A stretch of 64,000 bases of DNA from Ricinus communis (GCF_019578655.1 NC_063258.1:17736802-17800801); one strand, 5' to 3'; shown: positions 1-12,529, counted from the first letter of the stretch. Notes: generated by a model not told the origin, from the letters alone. Numbers and translations: made by a program.

Positions 1-3000
1 AATAACCCCGTAATATGGGAATATTTATCAACTGGAGAAAATAACCCTGTAATTTTGGCATATTTGTGAGTATGAGAAAACAACCACTTAAATGGGTTAA
101 TTTTATAATATGAGAAAACAACCCCGTAAAAGTATTATATTTATCGATATAAGAAAATAACCTTGTAAAACATGTATATTTATAAATATGAGAAAACAAC
201 TCCGTAGAAGTAATGTAATTGTGTGTCTGAGAAAAAAGACTCGCAATAGGGGTAAATTTTTTAATATGAGAAAACAGCTTCGTAGAAGGGGTAAATTTTT
301 TAATATGAGAAAACAACCTCGTAATACGGGAATATTTATTAACCAGAGAAAATAATCTTGTAATTTTGGTATATTTGTCAGTATAAGAAAATAACCCCTT
401 AAATGGGTTAATTTTATAATATATGAAAACAACCCCGTAAAAGGGGTATATTTGTCAATATAAGAAAATAACCCCGTAGAAGTGGTATATTTATCAATAT
501 AAGAAAATAATCTCATAACACGTGTATCTTTATGAATATGAGAAAACAACTCCGTAAAAATAGTGTAATTACGAGCCTGAGAAAATAATCTCGTAAAGGG
601 GATAAAATTCTGGATATGAGAAAACAACCCTGTAATAAGGGGATTTTTATCAATTGGAGAAAATAACCCCGTCATTTTCGTATATTTGTGAGTATGAGAA
701 ACTTACCCCTTAAATGGGTTAATTTTATAATATGAGAAAAAAACCCCGTAAAAAAGGGGTATATTTATCAATATAAGAAAATAACTCTGTCAAAGTGGTA
801 TATTCATCAACATTAGAAAATAACCCCGTAAAACGTGTATACTTATGAATATAAGAAAATAACCCCGTAAAAGTAATGTAATTACGAGTCTGAGAAAATA
901 GCCTCATAGAAGGGGTAAATTTTTTAATATGAGAAAACAACCCCGTAAAAATAGTGTAATTACGAGCCTGAGAAAATAATCTCGTAAAGGGGATAAAATT
1001 CTTGATATGAGAAAACAACCCTGTAATAAGGGGATTTTTATCAATAGGATAAAATGACCCCGTAATTTTAGTATATTTGTGTGTATGAGAAAACAACCCC
1101 TTAAATGGTTAATTTTATAATATGAGAAAACAACCCCGTAAAAGGGGTATATTTGTCAAAATAAGAAAATAACCCCGTAAAACGTGTATATTTATAAATT
1201 TGAGAAAACAACCCCAGAATAGTGCTAATAATTTTATATGAGAAAACGACCCCCATAAAAGGAATATATTTGTCAATATAAAAAAATAACCTCATAAAAT
1301 GTGTATATTTATGAATTTGAGAAAACAACACCATAATAGTCCTAATAATTTAGTATGAGAAGATGATCCCATAAAAGTGGTATATTTATCAATATAAGAA
1401 AATAATCCCGTAAAATGTATATATTTATGAATCTGAGAAAATAACCCTGTAAAAGTAGTATAATTGCGAGTCTAAGAAAACAGTCTCGTAGAACGGGTAA
1501 ATTTTTTAATATGAGAAAATAGCCTCGTAGAACAAGTAAGTTTTTTAATATGCGTAAAGAAACCCGTAATATGGAATATTTATGAATTTGAGGAAATAAC
1601 CCCGTAAATTGTGGTATATATGTGAGTATGAGAAAACAACCCCCTTAAATAGGTTAATTTTATAATATGAGAAAATAACCCTGTAAAAGGGGTATATTTG
1701 TCGATATAAGAGAATAACCCCTTAAAACGTGTATATTTATGAATTTGAGAAAACAACCCCATAATAATGCTAATAATTTAATATGAGAAAATGATCACGT
1801 AAAAGTGGTGTATTTATTAATATAAAAAAATAACCCCATAAAATGCGTATATTTATGAACCTTAAAAACAACTCCGTAAAAGTAGTGTAATTGCGAGTCT
1901 GAGAAAACAGCCTCGTAGAAGGGGTAAATTTTTTAATATAAGAAAACAACCCCGTAAGAGGGGTATATTTATAAATATTAGAAAACAACCCCGTAATACG
2001 AGGATATTTATCAATTGGAGAAAATTACCCCGTAATTTTGGTATATTTGTGAGTATGAGAAAACAACCCTGTAAAAGGGATTTATTTATAAATATTAGAA
2101 AACAACCCCGGAGTATAAGGATATTTATCAATCGGAGAAAATTACCCCGTAATTTTGGTATATTTGTGTGTTTGAGAAAACATCCCCTTAAATGGGTTAA
2201 TTTTATAATATAAAAAAATAACCCTGTAAAAGGGGTATATTTGTCAATATATGAAAATAACTCCATAAAACTTGTATATTTATGAATTTGAGAAAACAAC
2301 ACGTGCTAATAATTTAGTATGAGAAGATGACCCCGTAAAAGTGGTATATTTATTAATATAAGAATATAACCACATAAAATATGTATACTTATGAATATGA
2401 GAAAACAACCTCGTAAAAATGGTGGAATTGCATGTCTAAAAAAACAGTCTCGTAGAACGGATTAAATTTTTAATATGAGAAAACAACCTCGTAGAGAGGT
2501 TAAATTTTTTAATATGTGAAAAAAACTCCATAATACAAGGATATTTATGAATCTGAGGAAATAACCCCGTAATTATGGTATATTTATGAGTATGAGAAAA
2601 CAACCCCTTAAATGGGTTAATTTTATAACATGAGAAAGCAACCCCGTAAAAGGATTTGTCGATATAAGAAAATAACCCCGTAAAACATATCTATTTATGA
2701 ATTTGAGAAAATAACCCCACATTTGTGCTAATTCTATAATATGTGAAAACAACCCCGTAAAAGTGGTATATTTATGAATATAAGGAAATAACCTCGTAGA
2801 ACGTGTATATTTATGAATATGAGAAAATACCCCGTAAAAGTAGTGTAATTGCGAGTCTGAGAAAACAGTATCATAGAAGGGGTAAATTTTTTAATTCTAG
2901 AAAACAACCCCGTAATACGGGGATTTTATGAATCGAAGAAAATATCTCCATAATTTTGGTATATTTGTGAGTATAAGAAACAACCTCTTAAATGGGTTAA

Positions 3001-3121
3001 TTTTATATTATAAGAAAACAACCCGGTAAAAGGGGTATATTTGTCGATATAAGAAAATAACCTCGTAAAATGTGTATATTTATGAATTTGCGAAAACAAC
3101 CCCATAATAGTGCTAATAATC

Positions 3122-3124
<3 letters not shown>

Positions 3125-3160
<36 letters not shown>
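3125..3160. repeat. (TA)n microsatellite inside the satellite
   Basis: An uninterrupted TA tract of about 34 bases sits between a u4 monomer and a u7-like monomer. The u5 and u6 monomers expected there are missing, so the tract replaces about two monomers. Confidence 0.9.
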
Positions 3161-3163
<3 letters not shown>

Positions 3164-4251
3164 GAGAAAATAACCACGTAAAAGTACTATAATTGCAAGT
3201 TTGAGAAAACAGCCTCGTACAGGGGTAAATTTTTTAATATTGAAAAACAACCTCGTTAGAGGGGTATATTTATAAATATCAGAAGACAACACCATAATAT
3301 GAGGATATTTATCAATAGGAGAAAATTACCCCGTAATTTTTGTATATTTGTGAGTATGAGAAAACAACCCTTAAAATGGGTTAAGTTTATAATATGAGAA
3401 AACAACCCTGTAAAAGGGGGGGTATATTTATCAATATATAAAGAAAACCCTGTAAAACATGTATATTTATGAATTTGAGAAAACAACAACATAATAGTGC
3501 TAATGATTTAGTATGAAAAGATGACCTCGTAAAAGTGGTATATTTATCAATATAAGAATATAACTCAGTAAAAAATTTGTATATTTATGAATCTGAGAAA
3601 ACAACCCCGTAAAAGGGGTATATTTGTCGATATAAGAGAATAAGCCCATAAAACGTGTATATTTATGAATTTGAGAAAATAACTCCATAATAGTGCTAAT
3701 AATTTAATACGAGAAAACGACCTGTAAAAGTGGTATATTTATCAATATAAGAAAATAAGCCCGTAAAACGTCTATATTTATGAATATGAGAAAATAACCA
3801 TGTAAAAGTATTGTAATTACAAGTCTAAGAAAATAGCCTCGTAGAAGAGGTAAATCTTTTAATATGACAAAACAACCCCATAATACGGGGATATTTATCA
3901 ATCGGAGAAAATAACTCCATAATTTTGGTATATTTGTGAGTGAGAAAACAACCCCTTAAATTGGTTAGTTTTATAATATGAGAAAACAGCCCTGTAAAAG
4001 GGGTATATATTTATCGATATAAGAAAATAACCCCGTAAAATGTATATATTTATGAATTTGAGAAAACAACCCCATAATAGTGCTACTAATTTAATATGAG
4101 AAAACGACTTCGTAACAGTAGTATATTTATCAGTATAAGAAAATAACCCCGTAAAATTATGAATATGAAAAAATACTCTGTAAAAGTAGTGTAATTGTGA
4201 GTCTGAAAAAATAGCCTCGTAGAAGGGGTAAATTTTTTAATATGAGAAAAC

Positions 4252-4256
4252 AACCC
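4252..4256. repeat. Target-site duplication of TRIM A (left copy)
   Basis: AACCC directly before TGTAAC. The identical right copy is 5126-5130, directly after GTTACA. Satellite resumes on both sides. Confidence 0.9.
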
Positions 4257-4656
4257 TGTAACGACTGGGAACCAGATCACATGAGATATTTTCCGGTTTG
4301 ATCCCCCACTGGCCTCACAATTTTATCCCTTTGGCGGGTTTGAGAACTTTCCAAGAGGTCCTCCATCCTAGAATTTCTCTAAACCAAGCACGTTTAACTT
4401 TGGAGTTCGTACAACTCCACGGCCAAACAAACAAAAGGCACCTTATGTGATTAGTTCCAACTCCTTACGTCTATGGTATCAACCATTCCCCACCCCATTT
4501 CGATGTGCAATTCGATTCATTCATATACCCTCGTACCTTAGAGTGTTGCCATCCTAGAAGCCTGCTAGAAGCCGCTCCTTGTCAATGCATCCTATATTTG
4601 CCCTGGCGTTCACTTCCCGCCGTCGTCGGACCGCTTCTCTAGGCCAGGCTGTCACA
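4257..4656 (-). repeat. 3' LTR of TRIM A
   Basis: Starts TGTAACGACTGGG and ends GTCACA. Aligns along its length with 4728-5125. Confidence 0.88.
4345..4423 (-). repeat. 5S-rRNA-like segment in 3' LTR of TRIM A
   Basis: Read on the minus strand it follows the order of plant 5S rRNA from about nt 40 to 110: GGAGTTC-like end, AACGTGCTTGG, CTAGGATGG, then GACCTCTTGGAAAG. The CGTGCTTGG and AGGATGG stretches fall where the internal pol III control regions of 5S lie. Substitutions and small indels exclude a functional 5S gene. It is inferred to be a captured 5S domain of the Cassandra type. Confidence 0.75.
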
Positions 4657-4710
4657 TGCCCACCAGCTTCCGCCTGGTTCATCCTCGAACTACACATCTA
4701 CTAGAGGGGT

Positions 4711-4727
4711 CCTGCTATGATATCATT
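4711..4727 (-). other. Degenerate primer binding site of TRIM A
   Basis: On the minus strand, directly after the 5' LTR, the sequence reads TGATATCATAGCAGG. Compare TGGTATCAGAGC, the site complementary to initiator tRNA-Met used by many plant elements. Mismatches fit an old, decayed copy. Confidence 0.65.
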
Positions 4728-5125
4728 TATAATGACCGGGAACCAGATCACATGAGATATTGTCCGCTTTGGCCCCCACTGGCCTCACAGTTTTATCCCT
4801 TTAGCGGGTTTGAGAACTTTCCAAGAGGTCCCCATCCTAGAAATTCTCTGAACCAAGCACGTTTAGCTTTGGAGTTCTTACAATTCCACGGCTAAACAAC
4901 CAAAAGGTGCCTCATGTGATTAGTTCCAACTCTTTACATATATGTTATCAACCATTTCCCCATCCTATTTCGATGTCCATTCTATTCATTCATGTATCCC
5001 CGTACTTTAGAGTGCTGCCATCCTAGAAGCCTGCGAGAAGCCGCTCCTTATCAAGGCATCCTATATTTGCCCCGGCGTTCACTTTCCGCCCTCGTCGGAC
5101 CGCTTCTCTGGGCCAGGCTGTTACA
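4728..5125 (-). repeat. 5' LTR of TRIM A
   Basis: Second 398-bp copy. Its inner end is decayed (TATAATGACC in place of TGTAACGACT); its outer end is GCTGTTACA. Confidence 0.88.
4814..4892 (-). repeat. 5S-rRNA-like segment in 5' LTR of TRIM A
   Basis: Second copy of the 5S-like domain. It keeps TAAACGTGCTTGG and CTAGGATGGGGACCTC on the minus strand, slightly closer to 5S than the copy in the other LTR. Confidence 0.75.
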
Positions 5126-8025
5126 AACCCCTAAGAGGCGTATATTTATAAATATTAGAAAACAACCTTGTAATATATGGGGATATTTATCAATCAGAGA
5201 AAATTACCCCGTAATTTTTGTATATTTGTTAGTATGAGAAAACAACCCCTTAAATGGGTTAATTTTATAATATGAGAAAACAAACCCGTAAAAAGGGTAT
5301 ATTTGTCGATATAAGAGAATAACCCCGTAAAACGTGTGTATTTATAAATTTGAGAAAATAACTCATTAATAGTGCTAATAATTTAATATGAGAACACGAC
5401 CCCGTAAAAGTGGTAATTTATCAATATAAGAAAATAACCTCGTAAAACGTGTATATTTATGAATATGAGAAAATAACTGTGTAAAAGTACTGTAATTGAG
5501 AGTTTGAGAAAATAGCCTCGTAGAAGAGGTAAATTTTTTAATATGAAAAAACAACCCAGTAATGCGGGGATATTTATCAATCGGAGAAAATAACCCTGTA
5601 ATTTTGGTATATTTGTGAGTATGAGATAAACAACCCCTTAAATGGGTTAACTTTATAATGAAAAAATAACCCCGTAAAATAGTATATTTGTCGATATAAG
5701 AAAATAACCCCGTAAAACGTGTATATTTATGAATTTGAGAAACAACCCCATAATAGTGCAAAGAATTTAATATGAGAAAACAGCTCCATAAAAGTGGTAT
5801 ATTTATCAATATAAGAAAATAACTCCGTGAAACATATATATTTATGAATATGAAAAAATTACCACGTAAAAGTAGTGTAATTGCGAGTCTCAGAAGGGAT
5901 AAATCTTTTAATATGATAAAACAACACCGGAATATGTGGATATTTATCAATCGTAGAAAATAATCTCGTAATTTTGATATATTTGTGAGTATGAGAAAAT
6001 AATCCTTAAATGGGTTAATTTTATAATATGAGAAAACAATCCTATAAAAGAGGTATATCTGTCGATATAAGAAAATAATCCCGTAGAACGTATATATTTA
6101 TGAATTTGAGAAAACAAGCCCATAGTATTACTAATAATTTAATATAAGAAAACGACTCCATAAAAGTGGTATATTTATTAATATAAGAAAATAGTCTCGT
6201 AAAACGTGTATATTTATGAATATGAGAAAACAACCTCGTAGAAGGGGAAAATTTTTTAATACTTGAAAACAAACCCGTAATACGGGGATATTTATGAATC
6301 TGAGAAATAACTCCGTAATTGTGGTATATTTGTAATTATGAGAAAATAACCCCTAAAATGGGTTAATTTTATAGTATGAGAAAACAACCCCATAAAAGGG
6401 ATATATTAGTCAATATAAAAAAATGACCTCGTAAAATGTGTATATTTGTGGATTTGACAAAAAAACCACATAATAGTGCCAATAATTTAATAAGAGAAAA
6501 CGACCCTATAAAAGTGGTATATTTATCAATATAAGAAAATAATCCCGTAAAACGTGTATATTCATGAATATGAGAAAACAACCCCGTAAAAGTAGTGTAA
6601 TTGCGAGTCTGAGCAAACGGCCTCGTAGAAGGGGTAAATTTTTTCATATGAGAAAACAACAACGTAATACCTGGATATTTATCAATTGAAGATAACCCCG
6701 TAATTTTAGTAGATTTGTGAGTATGAGAAATAACCCGTAAAAGGGGTATATTTGTGCATATTAGAGAATAATCTCGTAAAACATGTATATTTATAAATTT
6801 GAGAAAACAACCTCAAAACAGTGCTAATAATTTAATATGAGAAAACAACCCCGTAAAAGTGATTTATTTCTCAATATAAGAAAATAACCCTGTAAAACGT
6901 GTATATTTATGAATATGAGAAAACAACCCCATAAAAATAGTGTAATTACGAGTCTGAGAAAACAACCTCGTAGATAGGGTAATTTTTTTAATATGAGAGA
7001 ACTGCCTCGTAAAAGGGGTAAATTTTTTAAGATTAGAAAACAACCTCGTGATACGGGGATATTTATCAATAGGAGAAAACAAACACGCAATTTTGGTATA
7101 TTTATGACTTTGAGAAAACAACCCCTTAAATGAGTTAATTTTATAATATGTAAAAACAACCCCGTAAAAAGGATATATTTTTTGAATATAAGAAAATAAC
7201 CCCGTAAAAGTGGTATATTTATCAATATAAAAAATAATCCCATAAAACATATACATTTATGAATATGAGAAAACAACCCAGTAAAAGTAGTGCAATTGCG
7301 TCTCTAAGAAAACAGCCTCGTAGAATAGGTAAATTTTTTAATTTGAGAAAACAATCCCGTAATACGGGGATATTTTATCAGTTTGAGAAAATAACGCCGT
7401 AATTTTAGTATATTTATGAGTATGAGAAAATAACCCTTTAAATGGTTTAATTTTATAATAAGAGAAAACAACCCCGTAAAAGTGGTATATTTATCAGTAT
7501 AAGAAAATAACCCCGCAAAACGTGTATATTTATGAATCTAAAAGAATAACCCCGTAAAAGCAGTGTAATTGTGAGTCAGAGAAAATAGCCTCGTAGAAAG
7601 GGTAAATTTTTAAATATGAGAAAACAACCTCATAATACAAGGATATTTATCGATGAGATAAAATAACTACATAATTTTAGTATATTTGTGAGTACGAGAA
7701 AACAACCCTTTAAATGGGTTAAATTTATAATATGTGAAAATAACCACGTAAAAGTGGTATATTTATCAATATAAGAATATAATCCCGTAAAACGTGAACA
7801 TTTATGAGTATGAGAAAACAACCCTGTAAAAGTAGTGTAGTTGCGAGTCTGAGAAAACAGCCTCACAGAAGGGGTAAATTTTTTAACATGAGAAAACAAC
7901 CCCATAATACGAGAGAATTTATAAATCGGAGAAAATAACCCCGTAATAGTGTTATATTTATGAGTATGAGAAAATAACCCCTTAAATGGGTTAATTTTAT
8001 AATATGAGAAAGCATTCCATTAAAA

Positions 8026-8139
8026 GGGGTATATTTGTCGATATAAGAAAATAACCCCGTAAAGGGGTATATTTGTCGATATAAGAAAATAACCCCGTAA
8101 AGGGGTATATTTGTCGATATAAGAAAATAACCCCGTAAA
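8026..8139. repeat. Local triplication of a 38-bp hybrid monomer
   Basis: Three consecutive identical 38-bp copies (8026-8063, 8064-8101, 8102-8139) starting GGGGTATATTTGTCGATATA and ending CCCCGTAAA. Perfect identity contrasts with the diverged neighbours and indicates a very recent expansion. Confidence 0.92.
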
Positions 8140-9360
8140 ATGTGTATATCTATGAATTTGAGAAAACAACCCCATAATAGTGCTAATAATTTAATATGAG
8201 AAAATAAACCCATAAAAGTGGTATATTTATTGATATAAGAAAATAACCCCGTAAAACGTGTATATTTATGAACCTAAAAAATAAACCCCGTAAAAGTAGT
8301 GTAATTGCGAGTATGAGAAAACAGCCTCGTAGAAAAGGTAAATTATTTAATATGAGAAAACAACCCCGTGATACGGGAATATTTATCAATTGGAGAACAT
8401 AATACCGTAATTTTGGTATATTTGTTTGTATGAGAAAGCAACCCCTTAAATTGGTTAATTTTGTAATATGAGAAAACAACACTCTAAAAGTGGTATATTT
8501 GTCAATATAAGAAAATAACCCCGTAAAATGTGTATATTTATGAATATCAGAAAACAACCCCGTAAAAGTAGTGTAATTGCCAGACTGAGAAAACAGCCTC
8601 GCAGAAAGGGTAAATTTTTTAATATGAGAAAACAACGTCGTAATATGGGGATATTTATCAATCAGAGAAAATAACCCCGTAATTTTGGTATATTTGTGAA
8701 TATGAGAAAACAACCCCTTAAATGGGTTAATTTTATATTATGAGAAAATAACCTCGTAAAAGGGGTATATTTGTCTATATAAGAAAATAACTTCGTAAAA
8801 CGTATATATTTATAGATTTGACAAAACAACGCTAGAATACTGCTAATAATTTAATATGAGAAAAACGACCCCGTAAAAGTGGTATATTTCTCAATATAAG
8901 ATAATAACCCTGTAAAACGTGTATATTTATAAATTTGAGAAAACAACACCATAATAGTGCTAATAATTTAGTATGAGAAGATGTCCCCGTAAAAGTGGTT
9001 TATTTATCAATATAGGAAAATAACCGCGTAAAACGTGTATATTTAATAATCTTAGAAAAAACCTCCATAAAAGTAGTGTAATTGCAAGTCTCCGAAATCA
9101 GCCTTGTAGAATGGGCAAATGTTATATGAGAAGACAACACCGTAATAAAGGGATATTTATCAATCGGAAAAAATAACCCCGTAATTTTGGTATATTTGTG
9201 AGTATGAGAAAACAACCCCTTGAATGGGTTAATTTTATAATATGAGAAACCAACCCCGTAAAAGGTGTATATTTGTCAATATAAGAAAATAAATCCGTGA
9301 AACGTGTATGTTTATGAATTTGAAAAAACAACCCATAATAGTGCTAATATTTTGATATGA

Positions 9361-9365
9361 GAAAC
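9361..9365. repeat. Target-site duplication of element B (left copy)
   Basis: GAAAC directly before TGTCACGACC. The identical right copy is 17479-17483. Removing the element and one copy restores a normal u5 monomer. Confidence 0.93.
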
Positions 9366-10013
9366 TGTCACGACCCCACCCATGGGCCCGTGACCGGCAC
9401 TAGGGAATGGGTAGGCTTAAGGCCACCGAAACCCGTAGTAAGCCTGACACTCACTGATTTAAACAAACCTCATCTCAAATTAATATTATTAAAACCACAA
9501 ATCATCTTAATAGTTACACTTTACAAAAATTACTTCGGTCTACCAGAAAAACTAGGCGAGACCCGAAGCTCAGAAAATTTACAACTGATACATCTACTAT
9601 TACTATTGCGGAGAATCTAAGATTTACCATTTTACATACCAAATCAAATACTTCACCCGATGATGAAGGAGTTCTTGAATAAGAGTCGCGAGAGAACTAA
9701 CGATCCGAATCGAAAAGCAGATAAAAATGAGGCTGCCATCGGTCGAGAGTGAGTTAAAATCATATATCTAAAACAGTTTCAAATATCTCAATGTCACCTT
9801 ATTTAATTTTAAAATAATTAATAAATCACGCAAATCATACGTGTCATGTTAAAACATATGTGTCATGCCATGCTTAAATAAAATTTATTCCACATGCAAC
9901 GGGACGGAGTACTTGGTGAGAACTCTAATCCCAACTCTAAAATCTCGATTATTTCAACACTTATGTCTCAACTAACCTCAACTCTAACATCTCAAACCTC
10001 TCATTCCAGTGGG

Positions 10014-10470
10014 GTGGCGCCCGGAGAGCAAAGCTCGACCAGGGACCTTACCTCCAGTCCGGTCACTTAACTCGGCCTTAGCCTTTTGGCTCTCTTATCC
10101 AATAAGGTAGCCCCGAGAGCAATGCTCGACCAGGACCTTACCCACCGGTCACTTAAGTATCCAAATAAGAAATCTAGTAGCCATTCCGCTCTCTTAATCC
10201 AATAAGATCTGGCCGAGAGCAATCTTTGGACCGGGGACCTTACCTCCAGTCCGGTCACTTAAATATCCAAATAAGAAATCTAGTAGCCATTCGGCTCTCT
10301 CAATCCAAGAAGGCGGCGCCGAGGAGCAATGCTCGACCGGGGACCTTACTCGGTCACAGTCACTTAAATATCCAAATAAGCACGCCCGAGGCAATGCTCG
10401 ACCGGGACCTTACTCCGGCAATCCACACTCTACTAAGCCCGGAGAGCGATGCTCGACCAGGCAGTCCTAA
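10014..10470. repeat. LTR minisatellite, short allele
   Basis: Four to five copies, some shortened, of a unit near 108 bp containing GAGAGCAATGCTCGACC, GGGACCTTACCTCC, GGTCACTTAA, CCAAATAAGAAATCTAGTAG and CCATTCGGCTCTC. The first copy is a variant with AGCCTTAGCCTTTTGGCTC. Confidence 0.88.
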
Positions 10471-11349
10471 TCTTTCTTTCTTAAAATTTTTACCTCTTTA
10501 CCCTTTCCCTATCTCTCTCAGATTATATTGGAACACTCATCCAACTCCTATGTTCTACTGTCGTCCCATCCTGAGTCATCATGCAATATTAAAATTGGTA
10601 ATAAAGGAAAAACATATTTAAATAGTAATTAAAAGCATCATGCAAATGATAATAATAATAATTGAATGAAAAATTGAAATTGCAAATAAATATTCACGAG
10701 TGTAAATCAAATTTTATGCATGACACGTGCGTAAGCGATATATGACTTTAACTCACAGGTTTGGCGACCTCCTAGCTCTGCTCCGGTGCCTCAGTTGGAG
10801 CGAGCCGAACAGACGGATCAATCTAGTCACGGAAAACAATTTATTAAAACGCTGAAACAAACGGTCATTAATCCTAGGTCTAGACTCCTGGGTTGGCATT
10901 GTCTAGAATCTCGACTCGGAGAATTCTACCGAAATCCCGTGAACCTCCCCAACAACACGAACATTACCCCCCGTAAAAACGGGTCTAGGACCTGCCAGAA
11001 AAACACTCCAAATATCCAACAATTTAAACAACGGGAGTCGGGTCCCCAAACTTCACTATTTCCCAACTCCGCCACACAGCACAAAACACAAGGCAGGCAA
11101 ACTGACAGACAATTATTTTTTACTCACAAAAATCATCAAATACACAATATAATCCAATAGACACAATTAAACCAAGAATTTCTAAAATTAACGGGCTAAA
11201 GATAATTACCGAGACGCTGGATCGCTCGTTCGACTCGCCTCCAGCCGCCGGAGTCCGATCGACGATCCGAACACACCATCGGACTCACAACGACACGCTG
11301 ACGACGATTTCCGCTTCCAATTTTCCGATCTGACACCCGATCATCCGGA

Positions 11350-11465
11350 GAGATTTGCGGACGATCTCTACCGTCGATTCGCAAACGAAGCCCGATCGCC
11401 ACGAAACCGGTGCCATCGCGAAGCTTGAGCAGAGGAGAGTCGGGATACGTCCTCCGATCGTCCAT
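11350..11465 (-). other. Conserved GC-rich LTR block
   Basis: About 110 bp containing GACGATCTCTACCGTCGATT, GTGCCATCGCGAAGCTTGAG and TCCTCCGATCG. Close copies lie at about 16313-16430, 63030-63145 and, in the opposite orientation, 46905-47025 and 50570-50705. A decayed copy is near 29590-29690. Its preservation between otherwise diverged LTRs suggests a regulatory role, possibly in promoter or R-region function. That is inference. Confidence 0.6.
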
Positions 11466-12516
11466 CCTCCACCGGATATCGCCGGAAAAACCCAAAAACG
11501 CCGGCTGCCACCATTATCTCTCTCCACCGGATCTTCCGTCTCCGGCCACCACGATAGCCCTGCCGCCAAAAGAAAGCTCTCACCAGAGAGCCGATCGCCA
11601 CCCAACTCGGCCGCCAACAACGCTGTAAACACACAGGCCGTGCCACATCGCATTCGCCGCCTCACGCTCTGGCGGCTGCCGCTGTTCTGCCACAAGCATG
11701 CGCCAGCTGCGGTATCTGCCTCCGCGCCTAAATCCTTGCCACGCCGCCGCTCGCCGCCTTCTCTTCTTGACCATCGCCTTTCTATCTCTCCCGATCTCCT
11801 TTCTCTCTCCCCAATTCCATTTCTTTCAATATCGACATTAGGCCCCCGAACTTTTCCTTATTACAATTTAGTCCCTCAACTTTCTTAATTACTTACAATT
11901 CCATCCTGCAGAATTCCAATTTGACCCCCAAACTTCTTTTTAGCCTTTCAATTAAGCCCTTAACTAATTAATTTGGGCCAAATTCGAATTATTGAAAATA
12001 CACAATTACAAAAATACCCTTGACCGACATATTTATTTACAAAAATACCAAGCTCACAAATTTCCATTAAAACCCCATAAAAATAACATTATACTTTCAA
12101 TCCTTATTCCAAAATAAATTTCCAATTTAGTCCTAACACACAATTAAATTAAATAATCAATTTCCAACTTAAAATTTAATACTACTAATCAATTATAATA
12201 CCAATTTTCCAAAAATTCTTTTATAAACATCCTTTACAATTCTACCATAATTTTCCAATATATAATTTTACTTATATAAATATGCGTTTGGAAAAAAATT
12301 TGAATAACCAAAATATAATCATTTCTCAAATAATTTACTTAATTACTCCTTAAAAATCAAACTAATTGGATATGGAAAATAACTCATTTATTTATCTAAC
12401 ATGAACATTCAAAATTTGTATTTAAATCATTCCAATTAAATTGAATAAAAATAAAGCTAAAATTAACTTAAATAAAAACTCATTATTAAATATATAAAAA
12501 AATTCCGGGTGTTACA

Positions 12517-12529
12517 TTCTCCTCCCCTA
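12517..12529 (-). other. Polypurine tract of element B
   Basis: On the minus strand AGGGGAGGAGAA directly precedes the LTR start TGTAACACC, as expected of a plus-strand primer. Confidence 0.85.

Larger units (their letters stand above)
1..4256. repeat. 39-bp higher-order satellite, block 1
   Basis: Tandem repeat of 38-39 bp monomers, each opening with AGAAAA(C/T)AACCCC and then a type-specific core and AT-rich tail. Types in order: u1 CCTTAAATGGGTTAATTTT, u2 GTAAAAGGGGTATATTTG, u3 GTAAAACGTGTATATTT ending AATTTG, u4 ATAATAGTGCTAATAATTT, u5 GTAAAAGTGGTATATTTATC, u6 like u3 but ending AATATG, u7 GTAAAAGTAGTGTAATTGCG, u8 TCGTAGAAGGGGTAAATTT, optional u8b GTAAGAGGGGTATATTTATA, u9 GTAATACGGGGATATTTATC, u10 GTAATTTTGGTATATTTGTG. 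Successive u1 copies here lie about 308 to 584 bp apart (near 82, 706, 1091, 1644, 2189, 2605, 2984, 3365), so HOR length varies in whole monomers. The block holds no gene; it continues beyond the left edge and stops at the TRIM insertion. Confidence 0.95.
4257..5125 (-). mobile_element. Cassandra-like TRIM retrotransposon (A)
   Basis: Complete 869-bp miniature LTR element with two direct repeats of about 400 bp (4257-4656 and 4728-5125), roughly 88-90% identical by eye, around only 71 bp of internal sequence. The outer termini are TGTAAC and GTTACA, and a perfect 5-bp AACCC duplication flanks it. On the minus strand the internal piece begins with a degenerate initiator-tRNA-Met primer site, so the element points leftwards. 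Each LTR holds a 5S-rRNA-like segment in the same orientation as the element, which with the tiny interior and the Met primer site is the Cassandra hallmark. There is no coding capacity, so mobilisation must depend on proteins supplied in trans. LTRs of 400 bp are longer than is usual for Cassandra. The LTR divergence indicates an old insertion. Open frames here are not genes. Confidence 0.85.
5126..9365. repeat. 39-bp higher-order satellite, block 2
   Basis: Same array and orientation as the first block, resuming inside the u8b monomer that the TRIM interrupted. All monomer types are present. HOR periods vary, with about 7-8 monomers near 7120-7980 and a local triplication at 8026-8139. No gene is seen. 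The block stops at the insertion of element B within a u5 monomer. Confidence 0.95.
9366..12516 (-). repeat. 3' LTR of element B
   Basis: Ends TGTCACGACCCC and GGGTGTTACA as written on the plus strand. It contains about 4-5 copies of a 108-bp minisatellite (10014-10470), a GC- and CpG-rich block (about 11200-11880) and an AT-rich end (11880-12510). Open frames on both strands of the GC-rich block are compositional and are not called as genes. Confidence 0.92.

Noticed and set aside
103..4280. Many minus-strand open frames of 60-220 codons across the satellite (here and in every other satellite block)
   Set aside because: All three minus frames are open with 13-residue periodicity because the monomer is 39 bp and T-rich on that strand. 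The frames overlap each other and change register at every 38-bp monomer. No known domain, start context or gene structure is present.
4345..4892. Functional 5S rRNA genes
   Set aside because: Only the 3' two thirds of 5S is recognisable, with many substitutions and indels in both copies, and both sit inside LTRs.
4656..5237. Plus-strand open frames of 79 and 81 codons in the TRIM region
   Set aside because: They lie in LTR sequence, cross the element boundary and show no protein similarity I can recognise.
1..9365. CRISPR-like array of short direct repeats
   Set aside because: Units are directly adjacent with no unique spacers, the 'spacers' recur in fixed order, and the context is a plant genome.
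11196..11888. Proline/arginine-rich open frames on both strands of the GC-rich LTR block (also at 16321-16852, 29596-30141 and 62977-63606)
   Set aside because: Frames are open on both strands because of GC-rich composition, differ in length between copies and contain low-complexity residues. They lie in LTRs of defined elements.
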